Assembly (NCBI GenBank): GCA_905236585.1
Contig: CAJOQZ010000327.1
Location: 1-7,809, forward strand
Reading direction: 5' to 3'
From: an uncultured Lachnospiraceae bacterium
GTDB taxonomy: Bacteria; Bacillota; Clostridia; Lachnospirales; Lachnospiraceae
DNA length: 7,809 bases
Positions 1 to 4,974 of the stretch are shown one piece after another; the first letter of the stretch is position 1, and every line of letters starts with the position of its first letter. Below the pieces are notes generated by a model. The model searched no databases. It was not told where the DNA came from and saw nothing but the letters and a program-made list of their open reading frames with translations. The translations under genes and the position numbers were made by a program.

Positions 1-177
1 AATAACGCAAGTTATTATCTGACTTACTCTGTCGGATGCCAGTGCTGTCATCAACTCACTTCGTTCGTTGGACAGTACTTGGCTCCATATGAAAGCATGG
101 TAATTTTTACAAAATTCCATTTACGATAATTCAAGATACTTCCTTACTTCTTAAAATGTGCGGAAAAAGGAATTTTT
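1..177. other. Non-coding region upstream of the XRE gene, with inverted repeats
   Basis: I see no convincing gene here. A small hairpin, AATAAC-GCAA-GTTATT, lies at 1-16. A larger imperfect inverted repeat pairs 38-49 with 71-83 (GCCAGTGCTGTC against GACAGTACTTGGC, with one bulge and one wobble), and CAAC 52-55 / GTTG 67-70 extends the stem inward. The region before the regulator is AT-rich. TAAAAT at 152-157 is a possible -10 box but has no good -35 partner. An AAGGA Shine-Dalgarno sequence at 168-172 serves the ATG at 178. The repeat could be the end of an upstream transcript or part of a mobile unit; the sequence does not decide. Confidence 0.4.
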
Positions 178-438
178 ATGAAGAATGACACCAGCAAAAA
201 TCTCGTTATCCAAGTCGGCGACGTGAATATTGGCGACAATATCCGCAAATACCGCAAGGAAGCCGGTTACAAACAAATCGATCTCGTTGCCAAACTGCAA
301 GTCTCCGGCATCGACATCTCTGTTTATTCCTATAACCGCATTGAAAAAGGGACACAGAACCCGACTGTCTCCCTGCTTCTTTCTCTCTGTAAAATCTTAA
401 ACTGTGATATGAATGCGCTCTTTGAAGTACAGCATTGA
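178..438 (+). CDS. XRE-family helix-turn-helix transcriptional regulator (86 aa)
   Basis: This is a small cytoplasmic DNA-binding protein made almost entirely of one Cro/CI-type HTH domain (about residues 18-83). The core shows the pattern of the family: GDNIRKYRKEAGYKQIDLV for helices 1-2, then a recognition-helix region around SVYSYNRIEKGTQNPT, where the IEKG-x-x-x-P motif is typical, then LLSLCKILNCDMNALFE. The first ~17 residues are a short extension with no recognisable domain. The ATG at 178 has an AAGGA Shine-Dalgarno sequence 5 nt upstream. The stop codon (436-438) lies within the -35 box of the next promoter, which contains an inverted repeat, so repression of the downstream peptide gene, and possibly autoregulation, is a reasonable inference. 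No ligand-binding or protease domain is present. The DNA target is not known from sequence. Confidence 0.88.
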   Translation: MKNDTSKNLVIQVGDVNIGDNIRKYRKEAGYKQIDLVAKLQVSGIDISVYSYNRIEKGTQNPTVSLLLSLCKILNCDMNALFEVQH

Positions 439-464
439 CACCACCGCCGTCATGGTGGTATATT
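435..464 (+). promoter_or_regulatory. Sigma-A-type promoter of the small peptide gene, with a dyad in the spacer
   Basis: A perfect -35 box TTGACA (435-440) is followed after 18 nt by TATATT (459-464), one base off the consensus -10. Transcription should begin near 471. The spacer holds an inverted repeat, ACCACC (440-445) and GGTGGT (454-459) with 8 nt between, touching both boxes. That is a plausible operator for a dimeric repressor such as the XRE protein encoded immediately upstream. The -35 box overlaps the regulator's stop codon. The promoter match is seen directly; repressor binding is inference. Confidence 0.7.
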
Positions 465-501
465 CAATTTCAAGGAAAAGCCAAGAGGCAAGGCGGTTAC
501 A

Positions 502-544
502 CCCTCTACGGAGGGCGCAAGCCCTCACTTTTTGAAAGGAGGGC
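502..544 (+). promoter_or_regulatory. Leader with alternative hairpins that sequester the Shine-Dalgarno sequence
   Basis: Four short complementary segments follow each other: CCCTC (502-506), GAGGGC (511-516), GCCCTC (521-526) and GAGGGC (539-544). Segments 1 and 2 form a stem closed by a cUACGg tetraloop of the very stable UNCG class. Segments 2 and 3 form a 6-bp stem with a GCAA (GNRA) loop. Segments 3 and 4 form a stem extended inward by CTTT (528-531) and AAAG (535-538), giving about 10 bp with one bulged A. The 3-4 stem buries the whole AAAGGAGG ribosome binding site of the peptide gene. Pairing 1-2 plus 3-4 would be the closed state, and pairing 2-3 the open state. The segments are seen directly; the switching is inferred. 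Confidence 0.6.
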
Positions 545-551
545 GATGCTT

Positions 552-692
552 ATGAATTTGAAAGTGATTGAGCTTGCAGTTTCTGTTTTGAAACTGATTG
601 TTGATCTTATCAATCTTGTGCTCACCGTTACTATCAAGATAAAAAAGCAAACCGCCGCTACCACTAATAGCGACGGTTTTGTTACTGAATAG
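552..692 (+). CDS. Small hydrophobic peptide, candidate type I toxin-like protein (46 aa)
   Basis: The peptide starts MNLKVIELAVSVLKL and has one strongly hydrophobic, predicted membrane-spanning segment (about residues 4-28) with only scattered charges. A basic KIKK stretch follows, then a polar tail rich in Thr, Ser and Asn. I prefer the ATG at 552 because it lies 9 nt after the AGGAGG at 537-542; an in-frame ATG at 546 is only 3 nt away and would add two residues. The frame stays open upstream to 435, but that part overlaps the promoter and leader and has no proper start. Size, the membrane segment, a sequestered ribosome binding site and a possible antisense RNA over the 3' end resemble type I toxins or small holin-like peptides. 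I do not recognise a specific family, and toxicity is inference. Confidence 0.6.
   Translation: MNLKVIELAVSVLKLIVDLINLVLTVTIKIKKQTAATTNSDGFVTE
641..679 (-). terminator. Minus-strand intrinsic terminator inside the 3' end of the peptide gene
   Basis: Read on the minus strand, AAACCGTCGCTA (679-668) pairs over 12 positions with TAGCGGCGGTTT (660-649) around a 7-nt loop, followed after two bases by six T residues (646-641). The one imperfect position is a G-U wobble in minus-strand RNA but a C-A mismatch in plus-strand RNA, and the plus-strand T run is shorter. Both points suggest the structure works on a minus-strand transcript. No minus-strand protein gene ends nearby, so the terminator points to a non-coding antisense RNA. 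Confidence 0.6.
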
Positions 693-716
693 TAACAACA
701 ATTAACTATTGGATGT

Positions 717-735
717 AGCCGCTCTCGCGGCTTTT
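717..735 (+). terminator. Intrinsic terminator of the small peptide gene
   Basis: AGCCGC (717-722), loop TCTC and GCGGCT (727-732) form a perfect 6-bp stem, with the T run at 732-735 at its base. It begins 25 nt after the stop codon of the peptide gene. On the minus strand no T run follows, so it acts on plus-strand transcripts. A weaker hairpin, GTTACT-GAAT-AGTAAC (681-696), spans the stop codon. Confidence 0.7.
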
Positions 736-747
736 CCTTATGAACTC

Positions 748-776
748 AATTTACCACAATCTCCGCCAAAACGCAA
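748..776 (-). promoter_or_regulatory. Weak candidate promoter for the antisense RNA
   Basis: On the minus strand TTGCGT (776-771) and TAAATT (753-748) are separated by 17 nt, with a TGG extension just before the -10 box (TGn type). The -35 matches three of six consensus positions and the -10 four of six, so this is weak on sequence alone. Its position, about 70 nt before a strong minus-strand terminator with no protein gene between, is the main reason to list it. Confidence 0.28.
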
Positions 777-807
777 TATGGAACTTCAAATTGCTGCGTT
801 CTATCTG

Positions 808-849
808 CCACATAAATGTGGATTTTCCCCGTCATTTTTGTGGTAGAAT
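808..849 (+). promoter_or_regulatory. Candidate extended -10 promoter and dyad upstream of the kinase remnant
   Basis: TAGAAT at 844-849 preceded by TGG forms an extended -10 element; the -35 region (TTTTCC around 823) is poor, as is usual for TGn promoters. A short dyad CCACAT-AA-ATGTGG (808-821) lies just upstream and could be an operator or a small hairpin. Transcription from here would start near 856 and precede the GAGGGGG ribosome binding site (872-878) of the ATG at 884. Confidence 0.35.
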
Positions 850-883
850 TATTACGATAACATTTTTCCATGAGGGGGTTCCA

Positions 884-1105
884 ATGAAACAAAATCGATT
901 ATTCAGCGATGACTTAGAGGAGATCATTCCTTCCGAAGAAAAAATGCCGGTAATGGAGCGGCTGGCGGAGCAGATGCCGGGCGGCTTTTTTTTCTACCGC
1001 GCCGAGGAAGCGGGAGCACTGCTGTATGTCAACCAAGCCATCTGTGATATCTTCGGCTGCGAAACGGTAGAGGAATTTCGCGAACTGACCGGATGTCGCA
1101 GATGA
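884..1105 (+). pseudogene. Hybrid sensor kinase remnant, part 1: N-terminus with truncated PAS domain
   Basis: Translation begins at the ATG at 884, 5 nt after GAGGGGG (872-878); the frame is open further upstream, but an earlier start would lack a ribosome binding site. After about 25 polar residues comes the first half of a PAS sensor domain (from about residue 24), recognisable by MERLAEQMPGGFFFYRAE and YVNQAICDIFGCETVEEF. The domain breaks off after ELTG, where a full PAS fold would need another 50 or so residues, and a stop follows four codons later. The break coincides with the start of receiver-domain sequence in another frame at about 1090-1095, so I read it as a deletion junction. 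With half a PAS domain this 73-residue product is unlikely to work. Confidence 0.75.
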
Positions 1106-1929
1106 ACGGCATTGAGACGACCAAAGAGATGGCAAAACGCTTCCCCGATCGCTTCGCCGAAACGCCCGTCATATCGCTTACCGCCAGCGCCGTATCCGGG
1201 GACAAGGAACGGATGATAGAGGCGGGATTTACCGACTACCTCTCCAAACCGGTGAACATTGATGAAATGGAACGGATGATGATTCGTTATCTTCCGGCGG
1301 ATTCTGTTATCATTGCAAGCGAGGACGCAAAGGAGGAGGACGACGAACTGTCCAAACTGCCGCGCATCATTTTCGACGTTCCGACGCTTAATCCTGAAAA
1401 AGGAATCGAATACTGCGGGGACGCGGAGGATTATCTGTTTGCGCTTGAAACATACGAAATGTCGGTAGATTCCAAAGCGGAGCAGATTGAAAAAAATCTG
1501 GCGGACGGCGATATTGAGACATACACCATCAATGTCCATTCCTTAAAAAACACATCGGGCGCAATCGGCGCAACGGGTCTTTTTGAAAAGGCAAAAGCGC
1601 TCGAACAGGCGGCAAAGAACCGCGAACTGGAAATCGTGCAGCGGGACACGCCGTTTCTTTTGCAGGATTACCGCGAATTAAAGGCGGACATCCGAAAGAT
1701 CCTCCAGCACTCCGATGTGCCGCAGGATACTGAAACGCTCGCGATTGTGGAAGAAGAACGGTCGCGTATGCTTGCCCGTGCACTCGAAGAAGCGGAACGG
1801 GCGAATATGGCGAAGACCTCGTTCCTTTCGAACATGAGTCACGAGATCCGCACGCCGATGACTGCCGTTATCGGTTTGTATAATATTGCGCTGCGCAACC
1901 AGTCGCTGGATACGGACACGCCAAGGTGA
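1093..1929 (+). pseudogene. Hybrid sensor kinase remnant, part 2: half receiver, Hpt domain and HisKA box
   Basis: This frame encodes 278 residues from an ATG at 1093 with no ribosome binding site. Residues 1-68 are the C-terminal half of a response-regulator receiver (MNGIETTKEM, conserved Thr30 in SLTAS, Lys52 in LSKP); the phospho-acceptor Asp and everything before it are missing. Residues ~98-205 form an Hpt phosphotransfer domain with phospho-His149 in NVHSLKNTSGAIGA. A charged, probably coiled-coil linker (EEERSRMLARALEEAERA) leads into a HisKA dimerisation region with the H-box His250 in NMSHEIRTPMTAVIGL. HisKA stops about 28 residues after the His, where the second helix should follow, and the frame closes with TGA at 1927-1929. 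The order receiver-Hpt-HisKA is the reverse of the usual kinase-receiver-Hpt order and suggests two tandem genes collapsed into one. Confidence 0.78.
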
Positions 1930-3041
1930 AAAATGAAGAGTTCGACTTCGGCAGCATGATCGAGCAGATCAACACCATGACCGAGTCGCAGTGCGAGGGC
2001 AAGGGGCTGGACTTCGACTGCAATGTGCGCGGGGCGGTGGACAATTTCTATGTCGGCGACGACATGAAGTTGAAGCAGGCGCTAATCAACATCTTAGGGA
2101 ACGCCATCAAATACACGCCCGCCCCGGGCAGGGGGTATATTACCGTGGAAGAAACCAAAAAAAGCAAGGAAAAGGCGACGCTTACCTTTACGGTAAAAGA
2201 CACCGGCGTCGGAATGGATGCCGCATATCTGCCGCGCCTTTTTGAACCTTTTTCACAGGAACAGGAAGGAACCAGCAACCGATACGGAAGCACGGGTCTT
2301 GGCATGGCGATTTCAAAAAATATCATCGACATGATGTGCGGAACCATACAGGTATCTTCGGAAAAAGGGAAAGGCTCGGAGTTCGTCATTACCATTCCGC
2401 TTGGAGTTTCCGGCAAAACAAAGGCATCCTCAGAATTTGATCCAACATCAATCAAAACGCTGATTGTCGACGACGATATTACAGCGTGCGAGCATGCGAA
2501 AATGGTTTTGCACCAAATCGGGGTAGATGCGCAATTCTGCCAAAGCGGAAAAGAGGCACTTGTAACGTTGGAACAGCAGCGCGCCTTAAACGATCCGTAC
2601 CGCTTGCTGTTGGTGGACTGGAAGATGCCGGAAATGGACGGCGTGGAACTTACGGCAAATATCCGCAAGCGTTACGGCACGGATGATGTGACGATCATCC
2701 TTACAACCTACAACTGGGACGATATCATGGAGGATGCGTTGGATGCTGGCGTGGACGCGTTTCTTGCAAAACCGCTTTTTGCAAAAAGCATCCGGCAGGA
2801 AATCATCCCCCTTCTCTCTGACCCGAGCGCAGGGAGAAAACGACCGGCGCCGAAAGCGGATCTGCGAGGCAAAAAGATCCTACTTGCGGAAGACATGGAG
2901 ATCAACGCGCAGATTATGAAGCAGGTGCTGAAAATGAAGGAAGTCACCGCGGATCTGGCAAAGAATGGAGAAGATGCCGTCAAATTGTTTGAAAACAGCA
3001 AGCCCGCGTTGCTTCGGGTCATAGCCAAGGTGTTATCATAA
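1926..3041 (+). pseudogene. Hybrid sensor kinase remnant, part 3: HATPase, receiver and truncated receiver
   Basis: This frame (371 codons from a GTG at 1926) begins inside the linker before the ATPase domain. The HATPase_c domain spans about residues 40-160: N-box INILGNAIKYTP, G1 DTGVGM, F-box LFEPF and G2 YGSTGLGMAIS are all intact. A complete receiver follows (about 176-297) with acidic pair Asp182/Asp183, phospho-acceptor Asp231 in VDWKMPEMDG, Thr260 and Lys282. A second receiver begins at about residue 314 (GKKILLAEDMEINAQI) but ends before its phospho-acceptor Asp, finishing in unrelated ALLRVIAKVLS. The ATPase domain is cut off from its His-bearing HisKA in the previous frame, so autophosphorylation in cis is impossible. 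The GTG overlaps the previous stop (GTGA), so some reinitiation is conceivable. The gene ends 11 nt before the convergent TraX gene. Confidence 0.78.
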
Positions 3042-3052
3042 AGGAAATGCGG

Positions 3053-3838
3053 CTAACGAACCGCCAGCCAATACGAAATAACCGCCAGCACCAACAGGTG
3101 CGCGGGATAAAAGGCATAGAAAAAGTACTTCGACAGATTCTTTCCTTTCTGCCCGTTGTAAAAATATAAGAGAAATGCGGCAAGGACGGCGAACCCTTCC
3201 GTATGCCAGCGCGGATTCGCCATGAATACCGCTGTCGCTCCAACCGGCATCAGCCAGACGGGAAATCCCCATTTTTTAATCAGGTAGCACGCCGCAATCG
3301 CCGCAACTCCGTATCCGTGATAATCCGTCCGCATCCATTCTGCCAACAGGATCAACGCCGCCAAAACCGGGGACGTCATAAGTATTGGAACAAGAAGGTG
3401 CGAGGCCGGCACATCCGACGCATTTTGCGACTCGTGACGCATCCTTTTTCCATATGTCTCATACGCCGTCTCCGCCGCCCACATATACAGGAATCCGAAA
3501 AGCAGCGTCCACATCACGTTCTGCTTGAGAAACGTCGTATAGATCCCGGACTGTATATCTCCGGGCGAAAGCCGAAGAGCCAGATCAAAGGGCACTTCGG
3601 ATATCACCGCAAATACAAGAAGCCGCCACGCGTATCGCGAACGGCTTTTTGTATAGGCAAATCCTTCTACCAAAAGGAAAACAAAGAGCGGAAACGCCAT
3701 CCGCCCGATGAGTTTCAATATCCGGCACTGCGGCAGAAGCACCGAAGCGGTATGATCCATGAGCATGATGATGCACGCGATCCACTTGATATGCGCCGAA
3801 GTAAGCGGCATTTTCATATCCGCATTCCATACAGGCAT
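3053..3838 (-). CDS. TraX-family integral membrane protein (261 aa)
   Basis: This is a polytopic inner-membrane protein of the TraX family. Recognisable parts are the N-terminal HIKWIACIIMLMDHTASV, then IGRMAFPLFVFLLVEGF, RLLVFAVISEVPFDLAL, NVMWTLLFGFLYMW and, near the C-terminus, YFFYAFYPAHLLVLAVI. I estimate about eight membrane segments. In F-type plasmids TraX N-acetylates pilin; chromosomal TraX-like proteins of Firmicutes have no established role, and no pilin or conjugation gene is nearby. The first ATG (3838) has only a weak GGGGC before it. The ATG at 3817 would give MKMPLTSAHIKW, closer to the usual family start, so the true start is uncertain by seven codons. The gene begins 18 nt after the mrp stop and is probably cotranscribed with it. 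No terminator is visible after its stop. Confidence 0.87.
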   Translation of the reverse strand: MPVWNADMKMPLTSAHIKWIACIIMLMDHTASVLLPQCRILKLIGRMAFPLFVFLLVEGFAYTKSRSRYAWRLLVFAVISEVPFDLALRLSPGDIQSGIYTTFLKQNVMWTLLFGFLYMWAAETAYETYGKRMRHESQNASDVPASHLLVPILMTSPVLAALILLAEWMRTDYHGYGVAAIAACYLIKKWGFPVWLMPVGATAVFMANPRWHTEGFAVLAAFLLYFYNGQKGKNLSKYFFYAFYPAHLLVLAVISYWLAVR

Positions 3839-3856
3839 GATCTTGCTTCGCCCCGC

Positions 3857-4711
3857 TTAGGAAAGTGCGCCAAGCGCATCCTTTACGCCCGACAGCTCTT
3901 CGTATTCCAGTTCAAAGATCCGCCCCTCGTCGGCATACTTTGCCGCATCCGTCCGCATCGGCAGTTTCCCTAAGACGGGGATGTTCAGTTCGCCCGCCGC
4001 TTCGTCCACCTTGCTTTCTCCGAATACTGCAATCTTTTTTCCGCAGTCCGGGCAGGATAAATAACTGAAATTCTCCACCACGCCCAACACCGGAATATCC
4101 ATCATCTTCGCCATATTGTACGCTTTTTTTACGATCATCCGCACCAGTTCCTGCGGAGAGGTTACGATCACGATCCCGTCCAGGGGCAGCGACTGGAACG
4201 CGGTCAGCGGCACGTCTCCCGTGCCCGGCGGCATATCCACAAACAGGTAGTCCACATCGCCCCAGATCACGTCCGTCCAAAACTGCTTTACGACTCCCGC
4301 GATCACCGGTCCACGCCAGATCACCGGTGCTTCGTCGTCATCGAGCATTAAGTTGATCGACATGATCTTGGTGCCGTCTTTTGCCTCTGCCGGATATGTC
4401 CCCGTTTCCGTCACCTCTAATGGACGCGACACGCCGTACATTTTCGGAATCGACGGTCCCGTGATATCAGCGTCCAAAATGCCGACGCTGTATCCCGCAC
4501 GGCGCATTACTCCCGCCATCTGCGCCGTCACGAATGATTTTCCGACGCCGCCTTTGCCGCTGACGACGCCGACCACATGCTTGATATGGGAACCCGGATT
4601 ATCTGGAATGGAAAAATCCGGTTTGCCGCCGCCCGCAGACGGACAGCCTTCGCAGCTGCCGCGCGAACACGACGATGCGGATGCACAGTTTTCTCTTGCC
4701 TGATCTGCCAT
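3857..4711 (-). CDS. mrp: Mrp/Nbp35-family Fe-S cluster carrier P-loop ATPase (284 aa)
   Basis: This is a cytoplasmic, dimeric ATPase of the Mrp/Nbp35/ApbC family, which assembles and passes on [4Fe-4S] clusters. It has the deviant Walker A motif GKGGVGKS (residues 52-59), the DADITGPS motif (80-87), the VDMPPGTGD motif (158-166) and the CPDC pair (Cys220, Cys223) that bridges a cluster between subunits. The N-terminus carries a further cysteine group (Cys9, Cys15, Cys20, Cys23), like the N-terminal cluster site of Nbp35-type proteins and absent from short Mrp proteins. I chose the ATG at 4711 because GGAGG (4725-4721) lies 9 nt before it; the frame is open to 4852, but those 47 residues overlap a hairpin and a candidate promoter. 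The Fe-S electron-transfer metabolism next door suits this role. The symbol is a family name, not an ortholog assignment. Confidence 0.92.
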   Translation of the reverse strand: MADQARENCASASSCSRGSCEGCPSAGGGKPDFSIPDNPGSHIKHVVGVVSGKGGVGKSFVTAQMAGVMRRAGYSVGILDADITGPSIPKMYGVSRPLEVTETGTYPAEAKDGTKIMSINLMLDDDEAPVIWRGPVIAGVVKQFWTDVIWGDVDYLFVDMPPGTGDVPLTAFQSLPLDGIVIVTSPQELVRMIVKKAYNMAKMMDIPVLGVVENFSYLSCPDCGKKIAVFGESKVDEAAGELNIPVLGKLPMRTDAAKYADEGRIFELEYEELSGVKDALGALS

Positions 4712-4788
4712 GATTATTATCCTCCGTAAATCTTTGCCTGAAAAGACAGGCAGATGTATCTTTTTACTAACCTTTTTTTCTAAATACG

Positions 4789-4825
4789 AGCGCCCCCGAA
4801 GCCGTAAACTGCCCTCGGGAGCGCT
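4789..4825 (-). promoter_or_regulatory. Hairpin in the mrp leader
   Basis: On the minus strand AGCGCTCCCGA (4825-4815) pairs with TCGGGGGCGCT (4799-4789) over 11 positions around a 15-nt loop. The one non-Watson-Crick pair is a G-U wobble in minus-strand RNA but a C-A mismatch in plus-strand RNA. No T run follows on the minus strand, so it is probably a 5'-leader or mRNA-stabilising hairpin rather than a mrp terminator. On the plus strand TTTT follows, so weak termination of antisense transcripts is possible. It lies at the expected 5' end of the mrp transcript. Confidence 0.45.
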
Positions 4826-4828
4826 TTT

Positions 4829-4857
4829 AATATAAACCAAGTGACTATCCACGTCGA
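4829..4857 (-). promoter_or_regulatory. Candidate promoter for mrp-traX
   Basis: On the minus strand TCGACG (4857-4852) and TATATT (4834-4829) are separated by 17 nt, matching four and five of six consensus positions. Transcription would start near 4822, at the base of the leader hairpin, about 110 nt before the mrp ATG. It lies downstream of the etfA terminator candidate, which fits a separate mrp-traX transcription unit. Support is by sequence match only. Confidence 0.38.
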
Positions 4858-4879
4858 ATCGCGCATTTACTGCGCGATT
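4857..4879. repeat. Perfect inverted repeat between etfA and mrp
   Basis: AATCGCGCA (4857-4865) and TGCGCGATT (4871-4879) form a perfect 9-bp stem with a 5-nt loop. It overlaps the edge of the candidate mrp -35 box, so it could be an operator as well as an RNA hairpin. No T run follows on either strand. Confidence 0.5.
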
Positions 4880-4893
4880 GCGACCCGTGAGGT

Positions 4894-4946
4894 AAAAATT
4901 GCAACCCGCATCGGCACTTTGAATGTCGCAAGACCGCCGATGCGGG
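4894..4946 (-). terminator. Probable terminator of the acyl-CoA dehydrogenase-etfB-etfA operon
   Basis: On the minus strand CCCGCATCGGC (4946-4936) pairs perfectly over 11 bp with GCCGATGCGGG (4915-4905), with a 20-nt loop. Five T residues follow at 4898-4894 after a 6-nt gap. It lies about 57 nt after the etfA stop codon. The gap before the T run and the large loop make it an atypical terminator. The loop contains GTCGCAA (4925-4931 on the + strand), complementary to TTGCGAC at 4878-4884, so a pseudoknot could form if transcription continues. Confidence 0.5.
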
Positions 4947-4947
4947 G

Positions 4948-4974
4948 TAACTGTTCAGGGAACCTGAACAGTTA
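4948..4974. repeat. Perfect 12-bp dyad after etfA
   Basis: TAACTGTTCAGG (4948-4959), a 3-nt centre and CCTGAACAGTTA (4963-4974) form a perfect inverted repeat 28 nt beyond the etfA stop codon. In RNA it is a tight stem-loop directly before the terminator hairpin and could protect the 3' end of the mRNA; in DNA it could be a binding site. No T run follows it on the minus strand. Confidence 0.55.

Larger units (their letters stand above)
641..741 (-). ncRNA. Candidate antisense RNA (~100 nt) overlapping the 3' end of the peptide mRNA
   Basis: A possible promoter at 748-776 (-) and the strong terminator at 641-679 (-) would bound an RNA of about 100 nt starting near 741. It would be fully complementary to the last ~50 nt of the peptide reading frame, its stop codon and the mRNA's own terminator hairpin (717-732). 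The antisense RNA would therefore begin with a stem-loop whose GAGA loop is complementary to the UCUC loop of the sense terminator, a geometry suited to loop-loop contact. Convergent 3' overlap is known for the Bacillus subtilis pairs txpA/ratA and bsrG/SR4. No conserved RNA family is recognised. The call depends mainly on the terminator, because the promoter is weak. Confidence 0.38.

Noticed and set aside
36..92. An 18-codon reading frame upstream of the XRE gene
   Set aside because: It is too short, has no ribosome binding site and lies within the inverted repeat.
452..535. A 27-codon leader reading frame starting ATG GTG GTA and ending with TGA in the loop of the Shine-Dalgarno hairpin
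   Set aside because: It would suit a translated attenuator, but its ATG lies inside the promoter spacer, upstream of the expected transcription start near 471, and it has no ribosome binding site.
435..551. N-terminal extension of the small peptide from a TTG at 435
   Set aside because: The TTG is the -35 box of a consensus promoter, no ribosome binding site precedes it, and AGGAGG at 537-542 marks the start at 552 (or 546).
740..883. Longer start for the PAS fragment at ATG 740
   Set aside because: No ribosome binding site there, the extension is not PAS-like, and an extended -10 promoter plus GAGGGGG lie just before the ATG at 884.
1060..1110. Programmed frameshift joining the PAS part to the receiver-Hpt part
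   Set aside because: Half of the PAS domain and the first half of the receiver are missing at the junction, so a ribosomal shift could not restore an intact protein; a deletion explains it better.
2048..2668. Long minus-strand open frame opposite the HATPase/receiver fragment
   Set aside because: It mirrors the codon structure of the plus-strand kinase sequence, has no ribosome binding site and shows no recognisable domain.
4712..4852. N-terminal extension of the Mrp protein to an ATG at 4852
   Set aside because: The extra 47 residues have no family similarity that I recognise, they cross a strong hairpin and a candidate promoter, and a good GGAGG lies before the ATG at 4711.
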